Positions 7,992 to 15,970 of a stretch of DNA of 19,766 nt are shown piece after piece. The number at the start of each line of letters is the position of its first letter. Within the stretch, counting starts at the first letter, position 1. A program made the translations under genes and the position numbers. The stretch is taken from positions 1-19,766 of the forward strand of contig DEQI01000034.1 in the NCBI GenBank assembly GCA_002360295.1. Direction: 5' to 3'. The notes below the pieces were generated by a model. That model was not told the DNA's origin. It ran no database searches and was given only the letters and a program-made list of their open reading frames with translations. Source of the stretch: Planococcaceae bacterium UBA3370. GTDB taxonomy: Bacteria; Bacillota; Bacilli; Bacillales_A; Planococcaceae.

Positions 7992-8789
7992 CTATACCTT
8001 ATATTTGAATGTATGATATTTAATTACTATGTCCTTTGGTAATAAACCAACAATTATGGGTCTATAAGCATAGATAAAATATTTAATAGGAATGTTTAAC
8101 TTTTTACGATAATGCTTTTTTAATCTATATTCACAAATTCTATATTTATATTTTCGTTTTTTATAGGAATCTCTTGCTTCGTAATAATCGAGAAGAATAT
8201 CTTTAAGGATAAATCCTTTATAATTTTTCTCATACAATTTAAACCATAAATCGTAGTCCTCTGTTCTTTCAGTTTTAGAACCGGATGTATATCCCCGAAC
8301 GTCTAAAATAGCTTCCTTACGCATCATGACAGATGGGTGTGTAAATGTCCTTCCAAGATAAATATCCAGTTTAGTTCGTTCACCTTCATTTATGTCACTA
8401 CCCCAAATGCCATTGTCATCATACATATTTCTATTTGTACCTACCAATGCATATTCTGGGTGCATATCTAAAAAAGCAACTTGTTTTTCAAATCGCTCAG
8501 GATGTGAAATATCATCATCATCCATTCTTGCGATATAATCTCCTCGGGCTACATTCAAACAATTGTTTAATGTTATAGCAAGCCCTAGATTTTTAGGGTT
8601 TTGATATATATTAATTCTATTATCTTTAGAAGCTAATTCTTCTAACAATTCCATACTGTTATCCGTTGATCCATCATCAAAAACAACTAACTCCCAATCA
8701 GTAAAAGTCTGATTCGAAATAGATTCAATCGCTGTAGTTAACTTTTTCGCACTATTATAAACCCCCATAATAACAGAAACCTTTGGCAC
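7992..8789 (-). CDS. GT2-family glycosyltransferase, GTG start
   Basis: This 265-residue GT-A glycosyltransferase starts at GTG (8787-8789). An AGGAGGAG site lies 9 bases upstream of that codon, and the family N-terminus PKVSVIMGVYN follows directly. An alternative in-frame ATG at 8816 would add nine residues but has no ribosome site and would translate the Shine-Dalgarno itself as Arg-Arg-Ser. Catalytic features from the GTG start are DDGST (Asp38-Asp39), the metal-binding cluster MDDDD (Asp90-93) and TEDYDLW (Glu177-Asp178). The C-terminus is very basic (KKRKYKYR, LKKHYRKK), suggesting inner-membrane association. It is of the WcaA/EpsE-like type and adds one sugar of the repeat unit; its specificity is unknown. 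Confidence 0.9.
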   Translation of the reverse strand: MPKVSVIMGVYNSAKKLTTAIESISNQTFTDWELVVFDDGSTDNSMELLEELASKDNRINIYQNPKNLGLAITLNNCLNVARGDYIARMDDDDISHPERFEKQVAFLDMHPEYALVGTNRNMYDDNGIWGSDINEGERTKLDIYLGRTFTHPSVMMRKEAILDVRGYTSGSKTERTEDYDLWFKLYEKNYKGFILKDILLDYYEARDSYKKRKYKYRICEYRLKKHYRKKLNIPIKYFIYAYRPIIVGLLPKDIVIKYHTFKYKV

Positions 8790-8796
8790 CGAATAA

Positions 8797-8804
8797 CTCC
8801 TCCT
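8797..8804 (-). promoter_or_regulatory. Shine-Dalgarno site that selects the GTG start
   Basis: AGGAGGAG lies 7 to 9 bases upstream of GTG at 8789 and inside the reading frame of the longer ATG-started version. It is the reason for choosing the shorter glycosyltransferase. Confidence 0.75.
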
Positions 8805-8817
8805 ACTAATTTTCATA

Positions 8818-9933
8818 TTAATACATAGAAGTATTTGTATAGATTTCTTTCATTTTATTTATGATATTACTTATACTATAATTCTTCACTTTCTCTTTGT
8901 TATATAATGACATATCACTAATTTTGTCAGAGCGTTCAATAAATAGTTCTATATATTTTGCAAAAGCATTCATGTTATTAGGATCTACTAAATAGCCTCC
9001 CTTATGATTCTCTATTAAATCACTATTGCCTCTTATATTAGAACAAATTATAGGTAGCCCTGCAGCCATAGCCTCCATTAGTGATACAGGTAATCCTTCA
9101 CGATAAGATGGAAATACAAAAAGGTCTACTACTTTTAATATCTCTGCAATATCACTACGATATCCTAGTAACATCACACGATCTTCTACCCCTAGTTCAT
9201 TAGACAAATTTCTTAGATATTTTTCCATTTCGCCTTTTCCACATATGACATAATAAATATGTGGGTTTTTAATTTTGGATATGGCTTTAATAATAATCTC
9301 ATGATTTTTATTTTTGTTCAGCTCCCCAACCGAAAGGATAACTGTGGCCTGCTCTGGTACACCTATTTCTTTTCTTTTTAGCGATTTATCAACCATTACA
9401 TTAGATATTTCGGTAACATCAAGACCAATGCCGGGGATATAATGCACTTTTCCGGCTTTAAAGGCTTTAGAAGCTCTCTTATAATCTTCCTTATTAATAG
9501 TTATTAGTACATCCGTATACTTTGAAAGGTAGCGCTCAATTGGATAATACATTAGCCAATTTTTATATGGTGCTCCATTAAAAAAATGAAATCCATGTGC
9601 CGTATAAAAAACCTTTACATTTTTTAGCTTTCTACAGGCAAGTCTTACATATGTTGATGCAACAGGTGTGTGAGTATGGACTAAATCATAACAATTTTTT
9701 TTTATAAGTCTCTTTAATTCTATATAAGCCTTATAATTAGACTTATTTATTGGAGATCGTTGAAAAGCTATATTATAAATAGTACATCCCCATGTAGTTA
9801 ACTTTGAATTAATATCTCTTTCAATATTACAAGCAATATCCACCTGATGACCTTCATCTAATAATTGTTTAATATGTGGAATCAAAAATGCATTAATCGT
9901 ATTAGAAATGGTAGTTACATATAAAATCTTCAC
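8818..9933 (-). CDS. GT4-family glycosyltransferase, EpsD-like
   Basis: This 371-residue GT-B glycosyltransferase begins MKILYVTTIS. It contains LVHTHTPVAS, TAHGFHFF followed by PIERYLSKYTD, SVGELNKNKNHE and the donor-binding YREGLPVSLMEAMAAGLP with Glu279 and Glu287 (E-x7-E). This pattern resembles EpsD/CapM-type enzymes of Bacillus and Staphylococcus polysaccharide loci. The start is GTG at 9933 in a 4-base overlap with the stop of the ATP-grasp A3 gene, with AAGGA about 9 bases upstream, so the two are probably translationally coupled. It probably adds the second sugar to the lipid-linked first sugar, judging from its place soon after the phosphoglycosyl transferase, but this is inference. 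Confidence 0.92.
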   Translation of the reverse strand: MKILYVTTISNTINAFLIPHIKQLLDEGHQVDIACNIERDINSKLTTWGCTIYNIAFQRSPINKSNYKAYIELKRLIKKNCYDLVHTHTPVASTYVRLACRKLKNVKVFYTAHGFHFFNGAPYKNWLMYYPIERYLSKYTDVLITINKEDYKRASKAFKAGKVHYIPGIGLDVTEISNVMVDKSLKRKEIGVPEQATVILSVGELNKNKNHEIIIKAISKIKNPHIYYVICGKGEMEKYLRNLSNELGVEDRVMLLGYRSDIAEILKVVDLFVFPSYREGLPVSLMEAMAAGLPIICSNIRGNSDLIENHKGGYLVDPNNMNAFAKYIELFIERSDKISDMSLYNKEKVKNYSISNIINKMKEIYTNTSMY

Positions 9934-10946
9934 CTTGAATATTCCTTACTTATTCCATAATCATTTTTAGGAGTCCACTCTTTAATCATTACTTCGTTAT
10001 ACTTCATCATATAAATCCCCTCACGGTATTCTCCAATATTATCCACATTAATATTTCCAATAAGATTGTGAATTATCATTTGAGGGATATTTACTCCACT
10101 TTCATATGCATGTGGATACCCTCCTCCAAAACGAGGATTTACTTCGGAAATATAATATTCACCATTCACTTTAAAAATATCGATATCAATAATCCCCTTA
10201 AACCCACCAACTTTTACAAATTGATTAATCAATTCAAATAGATTGTCATCTTTGATTGATATTGATTTATCCGTTTCACCAGCTCTCATGACGATCTTTT
10301 CTTTTGTAAAAATGCCTACTGGTTCATTTGAAATCAAATCAATATAAACATCAGCCCCATACTCAACTCCATCAGCAAACTCTTGTATCATTAAATTATC
10401 GAATCTATTGAATAACAATTCTATTTCATCTTTCGATTCAGCCTTGCTTATATTGGTACTAGCACTTCCTGTTATAGGTTTAACAAATACTGGATAATCA
10501 ATTAGATTCACTTCTACATCACGATAAAATTCTTCTTTATCAATATAACTTTTCATAGTTTTAATATTATTATTAATAAGGAACTGATACATTTTATATT
10601 TATTAAAGCACATATCGACTATCTCTTTATCTGATACAATTGGAATAGTTCCAATTTCAAAGAAAGCATTTTTATGTTCAGAAAGTAGACAAAGCTCAGG
10701 ATCAATTAATGAAAAAACAGCTTTGACATTATGATCTTTACAAATTGTGAGAATTGTTTCTAAATAATTTTCATCAGTAATTTTGGGAACAATAAAATAT
10801 GTGTCAGCTTCATATAAAGCTGGTGCTAAATCACTACAATCTGTTGCAATTACATATCCTCTACCATCCAATTCTTCTTTAAAATATTGGACTATTTTAT
10901 TTCTTGTTCCACAACTTAAGATTAATATATTTAGATTTTCATTCAT
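9930..10946 (-). CDS. ATP-grasp ligase A3 (CarB-like)
   Basis: This 338-residue protein has the most canonical ATP-grasp active site of the three in this locus: VFVKPITGSAS (Lys156 and flexible loop), LMIQEFADG (Glu189), DIDIF (Asp254/256) and ISEVNPRFGGGYPHAYESG (Glu268, Asn270, Arg272). The N-terminal domain (residues 1-110) is a Rossmann-like pre-ATP-grasp domain beginning NILILSCGTRNK. It is much shorter than, and only distantly related to, A1 and A2. It overlaps the PLP-enzyme gene upstream by 8 bases and the GT4 gene downstream by 4, and has a strong GGAGG site. The tight link with an amino-acid-type PLP enzyme suggests that it ligates the product or substrate of that enzyme to an amine or carboxyl group, possibly on a sugar. 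The substrate is unproven. Confidence 0.9.
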   Translation of the reverse strand: MNENLNILILSCGTRNKIVQYFKEELDGRGYVIATDCSDLAPALYEADTYFIVPKITDENYLETILTICKDHNVKAVFSLIDPELCLLSEHKNAFFEIGTIPIVSDKEIVDMCFNKYKMYQFLINNNIKTMKSYIDKEEFYRDVEVNLIDYPVFVKPITGSASTNISKAESKDEIELLFNRFDNLMIQEFADGVEYGADVYIDLISNEPVGIFTKEKIVMRAGETDKSISIKDDNLFELINQFVKVGGFKGIIDIDIFKVNGEYYISEVNPRFGGGYPHAYESGVNIPQMIIHNLIGNINVDNIGEYREGIYMMKYNEVMIKEWTPKNDYGISKEYSR

Positions 10947-11883
10947 GCATCAGTTCCTCCAAATCGTCAAAAAACAATGGTGTTCCACCTGTATGAATAA
11001 ACAGTATATTTTTATTACAAATCCGATTTTTCATAATATATTCCTTCATACCCCAATAAGCTTTTCCAGTATAAGTTGTATCCATTGGTATTCCATCTCG
11101 CTTTAATACCTCTTTAATAGTTATTAATATTTGTGCATTATATGAACCATAACCATCTAAAATATAATCATCTACAAATGATATATCTTCCCTTTTCAAT
11201 AAATCTTTTCCCAGTTTTGTTAAGTAGCTATTAACACTATCTAAAACAACTTGGCCGCCATATATTTTTTTTCTCGCATTACTTATTCCAATTATCTCTT
11301 TCTTTTCATCATGTAGTAGCATTCCACAAATAAGTCCAGCTTGTGTAGAACCAGTTCCAGAGGAATGGAAAATATAATCGTAAAAGGAATTTGTTGTTTT
11401 TTCGAATTCGAGTATTTCCTCATATGCTTGCACATAAGCTTCTGTACCAATATCTCCATGTCCCCCACCTTGAATAAAATAAGGTTTATAACCTCGAGAT
11501 TTTAGTTCATCTAGTTTCTTATTAATCGTCATATTTACTTCTTTTAATGGACATCTGGTTACAAAAGCATCTAATAATTCAACTAATGTACTATTAAAGG
11601 TTTCGTGCATTGACTCTATGGGTGAAATAATATGACATTGAATTCCGTTAGCTACCGCCATATTTGCTATTATTCTGCAATGGTTAGAACTACTACTGCC
11701 ATAAGTTACTACACAATCAAAATCTCCCTTTAATAAATCCTTAAAAAAAAGAATAGCTTTTCTTACTTTATTTCCTCCAAAGGATATTGGAAGTAGATCA
11801 TCACGTTTAATATAAAATTTGTTTTTATTTAAATCCTCGCTTAATTTTTGAATTGGAGTTATATTAAAATGGTCTATTCGCAT
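10939..11883 (-). CDS. PLP enzyme, ACC deaminase / D-cysteine desulfhydrase family
   Basis: This 314-residue protein belongs to the tryptophan-synthase-beta (fold type II) PLP enzymes. Lys39 in SFGGNKVRK is the expected Schiff-base lysine. Ser66-Asn67-His68 (SSSSNHCR) matches the substrate carboxylate or base loop of the ACC-deaminase/D-cysteine desulfhydrase group. SSGTGSTQAGL binds the PLP phosphate, and HTGGTPLFF is the typical C-terminal motif. Family members deaminate ACC, D-cysteine or other D/L amino acids, or racemise or eliminate them; the exact reaction cannot be read here. Such an enzyme is unusual inside a polysaccharide operon. It lies between the phosphoglycosyl transferase and ATP-grasp A3 and overlaps A3 by 8 bases. 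The start is ATG with a modest AGGA site. Confidence 0.88.
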   Translation of the reverse strand: MRIDHFNITPIQKLSEDLNKNKFYIKRDDLLPISFGGNKVRKAILFFKDLLKGDFDCVVTYGSSSSNHCRIIANMAVANGIQCHIISPIESMHETFNSTLVELLDAFVTRCPLKEVNMTINKKLDELKSRGYKPYFIQGGGHGDIGTEAYVQAYEEILEFEKTTNSFYDYIFHSSGTGSTQAGLICGMLLHDEKKEIIGISNARKKIYGGQVVLDSVNSYLTKLGKDLLKREDISFVDDYILDGYGSYNAQILITIKEVLKRDGIPMDTTYTGKAYWGMKEYIMKNRICNKNILFIHTGGTPLFFDDLEELMHE

Positions 11884-11918
11884 ATAATTTCATCCTAAAT
11901 TTACGTTTATCTAATTCT

Positions 11919-12524
11919 TTAACTTGGAAATGAATCATATATGTTTTCTCGTCTAAAGATTATAGTTAAAGTACTAATTAATACTTTAATATCCAACAAA
12001 ATATCGAAATTTTCTATATATTCTACATCTAAAATTATTCTATCTTCCCAAGGTACAGAATTTCTAATCGTAACTTGTGTTAAACCTGTGATCCCGGGCT
12101 TCATTTCAAAACGCCTTTTTTGCAAATCACTGTAATCTTCATATTTATATGGATGATATGGTACCGGTGGTCTTGGTCCAACTAAACTCATCTCTCCAAT
12201 TAGAACATTCCAAAGTTGAGGAAGTTCATCAAGACTAGTTGTACGAAGAAACCTCCCAAATTTCGTGATACGTACATCATTTTTAGAATCAATAAATATC
12301 CCTGGGCCTATTTTTTCAGCATTTAATACCATCGTTCTAAACTTTAAAATTTTAAATACCATTCCGCCTTTTCCTAACCTTTCTTGCGTGAAAAAGACAG
12401 GACCGTTTGAAGTGCATTTTATTAAAATGGCAATAATCAAAAGAAGTGGCGAAATAATAATAATGCCAAAGACACTTCCTAAAATGTCTATTAATCTTTT
12501 TAGAAATAAATTAAATTTTTTCAA
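11919..12524 (-). CDS. Small phosphoglycosyl transferase (EpsL/PglC-type)
   Basis: This 201-residue monotopic membrane enzyme of the bacterial sugar transferase family moves a sugar-1-phosphate from a UDP-sugar to undecaprenyl phosphate, the first committed step. A re-entrant hydrophobic helix spans about residues 12-35. FFTQERLGKGG, KFRTM, the catalytic Asp99-Glu100 (TSLDELPQLWNVL), LVGPRPP and KPGITGLTQV are all present. The length is that of the minimal enzymes, with no N-terminal transmembrane domain. The start is TTG at 12524, 14 bases inside the end of the aminotransferase gene, preceded by GGAG-AAGGG; no other Met lies near the N-terminus. The coupling to the aminotransferase fits use of an amino-dideoxy sugar as the first sugar. 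Confidence 0.92.
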   Translation of the reverse strand: MKKFNLFLKRLIDILGSVFGIIIISPLLLIIAILIKCTSNGPVFFTQERLGKGGMVFKILKFRTMVLNAEKIGPGIFIDSKNDVRITKFGRFLRTTSLDELPQLWNVLIGEMSLVGPRPPVPYHPYKYEDYSDLQKRRFEMKPGITGLTQVTIRNSVPWEDRIILDVEYIENFDILLDIKVLISTLTIIFRRENIYDSFPS

Positions 12525-13680
12525 CCCTTCTCCACACTTCCTTAATCACATTTACAACCCTCTTCAAATCCTCATCCGTCAACTTTGTATCAGATGGTAA
12601 ACAAACACCATTCTCAAACAATTTTTCTGCTTTATCCTCACCAATATAATCATACTGTTTAAAGAACGGTTGCATATGCAGCGGCTTCCAAATAGGCCTT
12701 GATTCAATATTTTCATTTTCCAAAGCTTCTATTACATCTAATGGTCTTATCTTTCCATTCAGAGTAATGGCACTTAACCAGTAATTCGGCTCGTTCCATT
12801 CGTTCATTGGCATAATTTCAATTCCTGGTAATCTATTAAGTTCTTTTTTGTAGTAATCAAAAATATACTTCTTTTTTTCAACTCTTTGATCTAATACTCT
12901 AAGTTGCCCTCTACCAATTCCCGCAAGGACATTACTCATACGATAATTGAATCCAAGTTCACTATGTTGGTAATGTCTTGCGGCATCTCTTGATTGCGTG
13001 GACCAAAATCGTACTTTATTAATTCTCTCTTCGTTATTTGAAACAAGCATTCCACCACCAGAAGTAGTAATAATTTTATTTCCATTAAATGAATAGATAC
13101 CATAATCTCCAATGGTGCCTGTTTGCTGTCCTTTATAAAGAGTGCCTAAACTTTCTGCAGCATCTTCAATTACTGGTACTTTGTATTTCTGACAAATCTC
13201 CATAATTTCATCCATCTTTGCCGAAAGTCCATATAAATGAACAACTAAGACTGCCTTTACATTAGGATATTTTAGAAATGCTTCTTCTAAAGCTTTGGGA
13301 TTTAAATTCCATGTCTCATTATCACTATCAATAAAAACTGGAATCGCACCCTCATATATAATTGGGTTTGCAGAAGCAGCAAAAGTCAAAGTAGGACAAA
13401 AAACAATATCCCCTTTGCCAACCCCCACTGCTTTCAATGCCATATGAATAGCCGCTGTTCCAGAGGATAATGCTACTGCAGATTTACATCCTACTTTCAT
13501 TGATAATTCATTTTCGAACTGATCGATATTTTCTCCAAGTGGTGCAATCCAATTAGCATTAAATGCATCTTGAATATATTGCATCTCATATCCTTCATTA
13601 CTCATATGTGGTGAAGAAAGAAATATTTTATTATTTTCATTAATTTGTTCTTGAACACTTACATTCGGGAAATTAGTCAA
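12511..13680 (-). CDS. epsN: DegT/EryC1-type sugar aminotransferase (EpsN/PglE-like)
   Basis: This 389-residue PLP-dependent aminotransferase converts a nucleotide-linked 4-keto-6-deoxy sugar to the 4-amino sugar. SGTAAIHMAL, IEDAAESLGT (Asp173) and the catalytic Lys202 in SFNGNKIITTSGGG are clear. The sequence closely resembles B. subtilis EpsN throughout (IFLSSPHMS, NWIAPLG, RPIWKPLHMQP). The start is TTG at 13680, 7 bases after AAAGGAG. The first about 15 residues extend beyond the usual EpsN start. It follows the 4,6-dehydratase gene after 38 bases, the standard substrate-product pairing. An acetyltransferase (EpsM/PglD type) that would normally complete the pathway is absent from the window. 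Confidence 0.94.
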   Translation of the reverse strand: MTNFPNVSVQEQINENNKIFLSSPHMSNEGYEMQYIQDAFNANWIAPLGENIDQFENELSMKVGCKSAVALSSGTAAIHMALKAVGVGKGDIVFCPTLTFAASANPIIYEGAIPVFIDSDNETWNLNPKALEEAFLKYPNVKAVLVVHLYGLSAKMDEIMEICQKYKVPVIEDAAESLGTLYKGQQTGTIGDYGIYSFNGNKIITTSGGGMLVSNNEERINKVRFWSTQSRDAARHYQHSELGFNYRMSNVLAGIGRGQLRVLDQRVEKKKYIFDYYKKELNRLPGIEIMPMNEWNEPNYWLSAITLNGKIRPLDVIEALENENIESRPIWKPLHMQPFFKQYDYIGEDKAEKLFENGVCLPSDTKLTDEDLKRVVNVIKEVWRRVEKI

Positions 13681-13718
13681 CTAAATGCTCCTTTTTACAA
13701 ATTTTCAAGCTATTTAAT

Positions 13719-15557
13719 TTAGGCAATTGTCTTAGGGAATAGCTCCGATCTATTCGTCCAATTTCCATTAGCCATCCCAATAATTCTTTGCTTCATGTCA
13801 TTTTCTTTTAGGAATTCTAATTCATTAAGGAAGCTCAAAAGCATGTCTTCATTAGGACAATTAGCCTTTCCTACATGAATTTTTGGATAAATATACTCTT
13901 CTTGTATTTCTTCAGCGTTAAGCAATTCTTCAAACATCTTTTCCCCTGGTCGTATGCCTGAAAATTCAATTCCTATCTCATCTTCAGTAAAGCCAGATAG
14001 TCTAATCATATTTTTTGCTAAATCTATTATTTTTATAGGATCACCCATATCAAGTACAAACACTTCTCCTCCTTGTGCTAATGTTCCAGCCTGCAAAACA
14101 AGACGCGATGCTTCTGGAATTGTCATAAAATAACGAGTCATCTCTGGATGTGTAACAGTTACTGGCCCACCATTCACAATTTGTGCACGAAATCTTGGAA
14201 CGACACTACCACGAGATCCAAGTACATTACCAAAACGGACAGCTGTAAAATTCGTTTCACTATATCTCGCCAAATTTTGAATAATCATTTCAGCAATGCG
14301 TTTTGTAGCACCCATTACATTTGGTGGATTTACAGCTTTATCTGTTGAAATCATTACAAAATTAGAAACTCCAAATGCATGTGCTGCTTCTGCTATATTT
14401 TTTGTTCCAAAAACATTGTTTTTCAATGCTTCACGAGGATTATGTTCCATAAGTGGTACATGTTTATGGGCTGCTGCATGATAGATTACATCTGGTTGAA
14501 ACTTTTGCACTACTTCAAAAATTCTTTTACGGTCTTGAACATCTGCAATTACGGGGACAAATTCAATATCAACATACTCTTTATTTTCCGATAATTCCGT
14601 ATGAATTTTATAGATTGAATTTTCTCCGTGACCTAATAAAATTACTTGCTTTGGTTGGAATTGTGCCACCTGTCTACAAATTTCCGAACCGATGGAACCA
14701 CCTGCTCCTGTAACAAGCACTACTTTTTGCTCTAGTTTATTTAAAATAGCTATCATATCGAGTTTTACTTCTTCACGTCCAAGTAAATCCTCAATTTTCA
14801 CTTCTTGCATATCATTCACTGACACTTTGCCTGTCATCACCGCTTCAATTTTCGGCATAATTTTTATAGGAATTTTAGCACTTAAGCATCTGTCATATAT
14901 TTCACGAACTCCTAATTTGCCCAATGAAGGTATGGCTAAAAATATTTCATCTATTCTTTTCTCTTGAACAATTTGTAAAATATCCTTTGTCATACCACAC
15001 ACTCTAATATCCATTAATTTCAAATTTTGTTTATTAGGGTCATCATCAACTATGGCTACAATCTTATATTCAGTTAATGGATCTCGTTTTATACTACGGA
15101 CGAGCATTGTTCCCGCTTCTCCAGCCCCGATAACTAATACTCGTTTTAAATTATTTGGTGGCTTAAATAAAGATTGATCATGTAAAATCCTTAAAATAAA
15201 TCGCGACCCACCAATTAACACAATATGCAATAACCATGTAATCGCCATTATTCTAAAGTAAATATCACCTTTAATTAATAATTGAATTCCACTTGCCACA
15301 ATGATTGAAATTGAAATCGCATATCCTATAACTAATAATTCTCCAACTGATGCTACACTCCAAATTCGAGTGTATAACTGAAAAAAATTAGACATTACAT
15401 GATGACTAATTAATAGTATTATTGAAGTTATGATAATTAATGAATCAGAATAAATATTATATGTCGGATGGAGTAGCCAATAACTTAGAAAAATAGCAGA
15501 TAACACAATAAAAGAATCTAAAATAAAAAAAACAGAATACCTTAACGTATAGTTCAC
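13719..15557 (-). CDS. epsC: Membrane NDP-sugar 4,6-dehydratase (EpsC/PglF/CapD-type)
   Basis: This 612-residue protein has four N-terminal transmembrane segments (about residues 8-125), then a first Rossmann domain (VLVIGAGEAG, 140-149) and a C-terminal SDR domain (VLVTGAGGSIGSEI, 280-293). In the SDR active site, STDKAVNPPNVMGATKR shows Thr405-Asp406-Lys407 and Met415-x3-Lys419. Met replaces the classical SDR tyrosine, as known for PglF-type UDP-GlcNAc 4,6-dehydratases. It makes the 4-keto-6-deoxy sugar used by the next gene. The start is GTG at 15557, 7 bases after AGAGG. It is the first gene of the long block, preceded by a 413-base non-coding region that may hold its promoter or a leader element. 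Confidence 0.95.
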   Translation of the reverse strand: MNYTLRYSVFFILDSFIVLSAIFLSYWLLHPTYNIYSDSLIIITSIILLISHHVMSNFFQLYTRIWSVASVGELLVIGYAISISIIVASGIQLLIKGDIYFRIMAITWLLHIVLIGGSRFILRILHDQSLFKPPNNLKRVLVIGAGEAGTMLVRSIKRDPLTEYKIVAIVDDDPNKQNLKLMDIRVCGMTKDILQIVQEKRIDEIFLAIPSLGKLGVREIYDRCLSAKIPIKIMPKIEAVMTGKVSVNDMQEVKIEDLLGREEVKLDMIAILNKLEQKVVLVTGAGGSIGSEICRQVAQFQPKQVILLGHGENSIYKIHTELSENKEYVDIEFVPVIADVQDRKRIFEVVQKFQPDVIYHAAAHKHVPLMEHNPREALKNNVFGTKNIAEAAHAFGVSNFVMISTDKAVNPPNVMGATKRIAEMIIQNLARYSETNFTAVRFGNVLGSRGSVVPRFRAQIVNGGPVTVTHPEMTRYFMTIPEASRLVLQAGTLAQGGEVFVLDMGDPIKIIDLAKNMIRLSGFTEDEIGIEFSGIRPGEKMFEELLNAEEIQEEYIYPKIHVGKANCPNEDMLLSFLNELEFLKENDMKQRIIGMANGNWTNRSELFPKTIA

Positions 15558-15970
15558 TTATACACCTCTTTTATTAACAACTAGGGAAATGTTTCTTAAT
15601 CATCAGTGAAGCTATTCAATTAGTGTTATGGCCAATGTTAGGGTCTTCATATTATTTATATATATTTGAGATTTATAATGAGAATCAATTCGAAGTTATT
15701 CAATTCTAAGAACATATATTGTTTGGGGGTAGAGTAAATTATTTGCTGGCTTCAGTAGTGTTAGTTTAGATTTGTTCAGTAATATTGATAGTCTATTATT
15801 TTTTCATTCTATTAAAATTAATTTTGTCCCTCTCTAAATTTTACAATATTTTAACAACATAATTACCCTATTCTATTTACACCTTTTATCTATTATATGG
15901 ACCGAAATCGAACTATATACCTAAAATTATAGTAATTTCTATTGGTATTTTTACGGTTAAGTAATTATAC
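15558..15970 (-). other. 413-base non-coding region before the EpsC homologue
   Basis: No ORF of credible length exists on either strand. The region is very AT-rich. On the minus strand two perfect TATAAT hexamers occur (15926-15931 and 15893-15898), but neither has a recognisable -35 partner or TGn extension. A weak dyad (AGAAT/ATTCT, about 15681-15710) and a CCCCC run (opposite GGGGG at 15725-15729) are the only structured features I see; there is no clear intrinsic terminator. The place, just upstream of an EpsC-type gene, is the position of the eps-associated RNA (EAR) in B. subtilis, but I cannot identify that element here. Confidence 0.5.

Noticed and set aside
14148..14967. Cluster of plus-strand ORFs opposite the dehydratase gene
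   Set aside because: All are antisense to a well-conserved reading frame, mutually overlapping and without family motifs.
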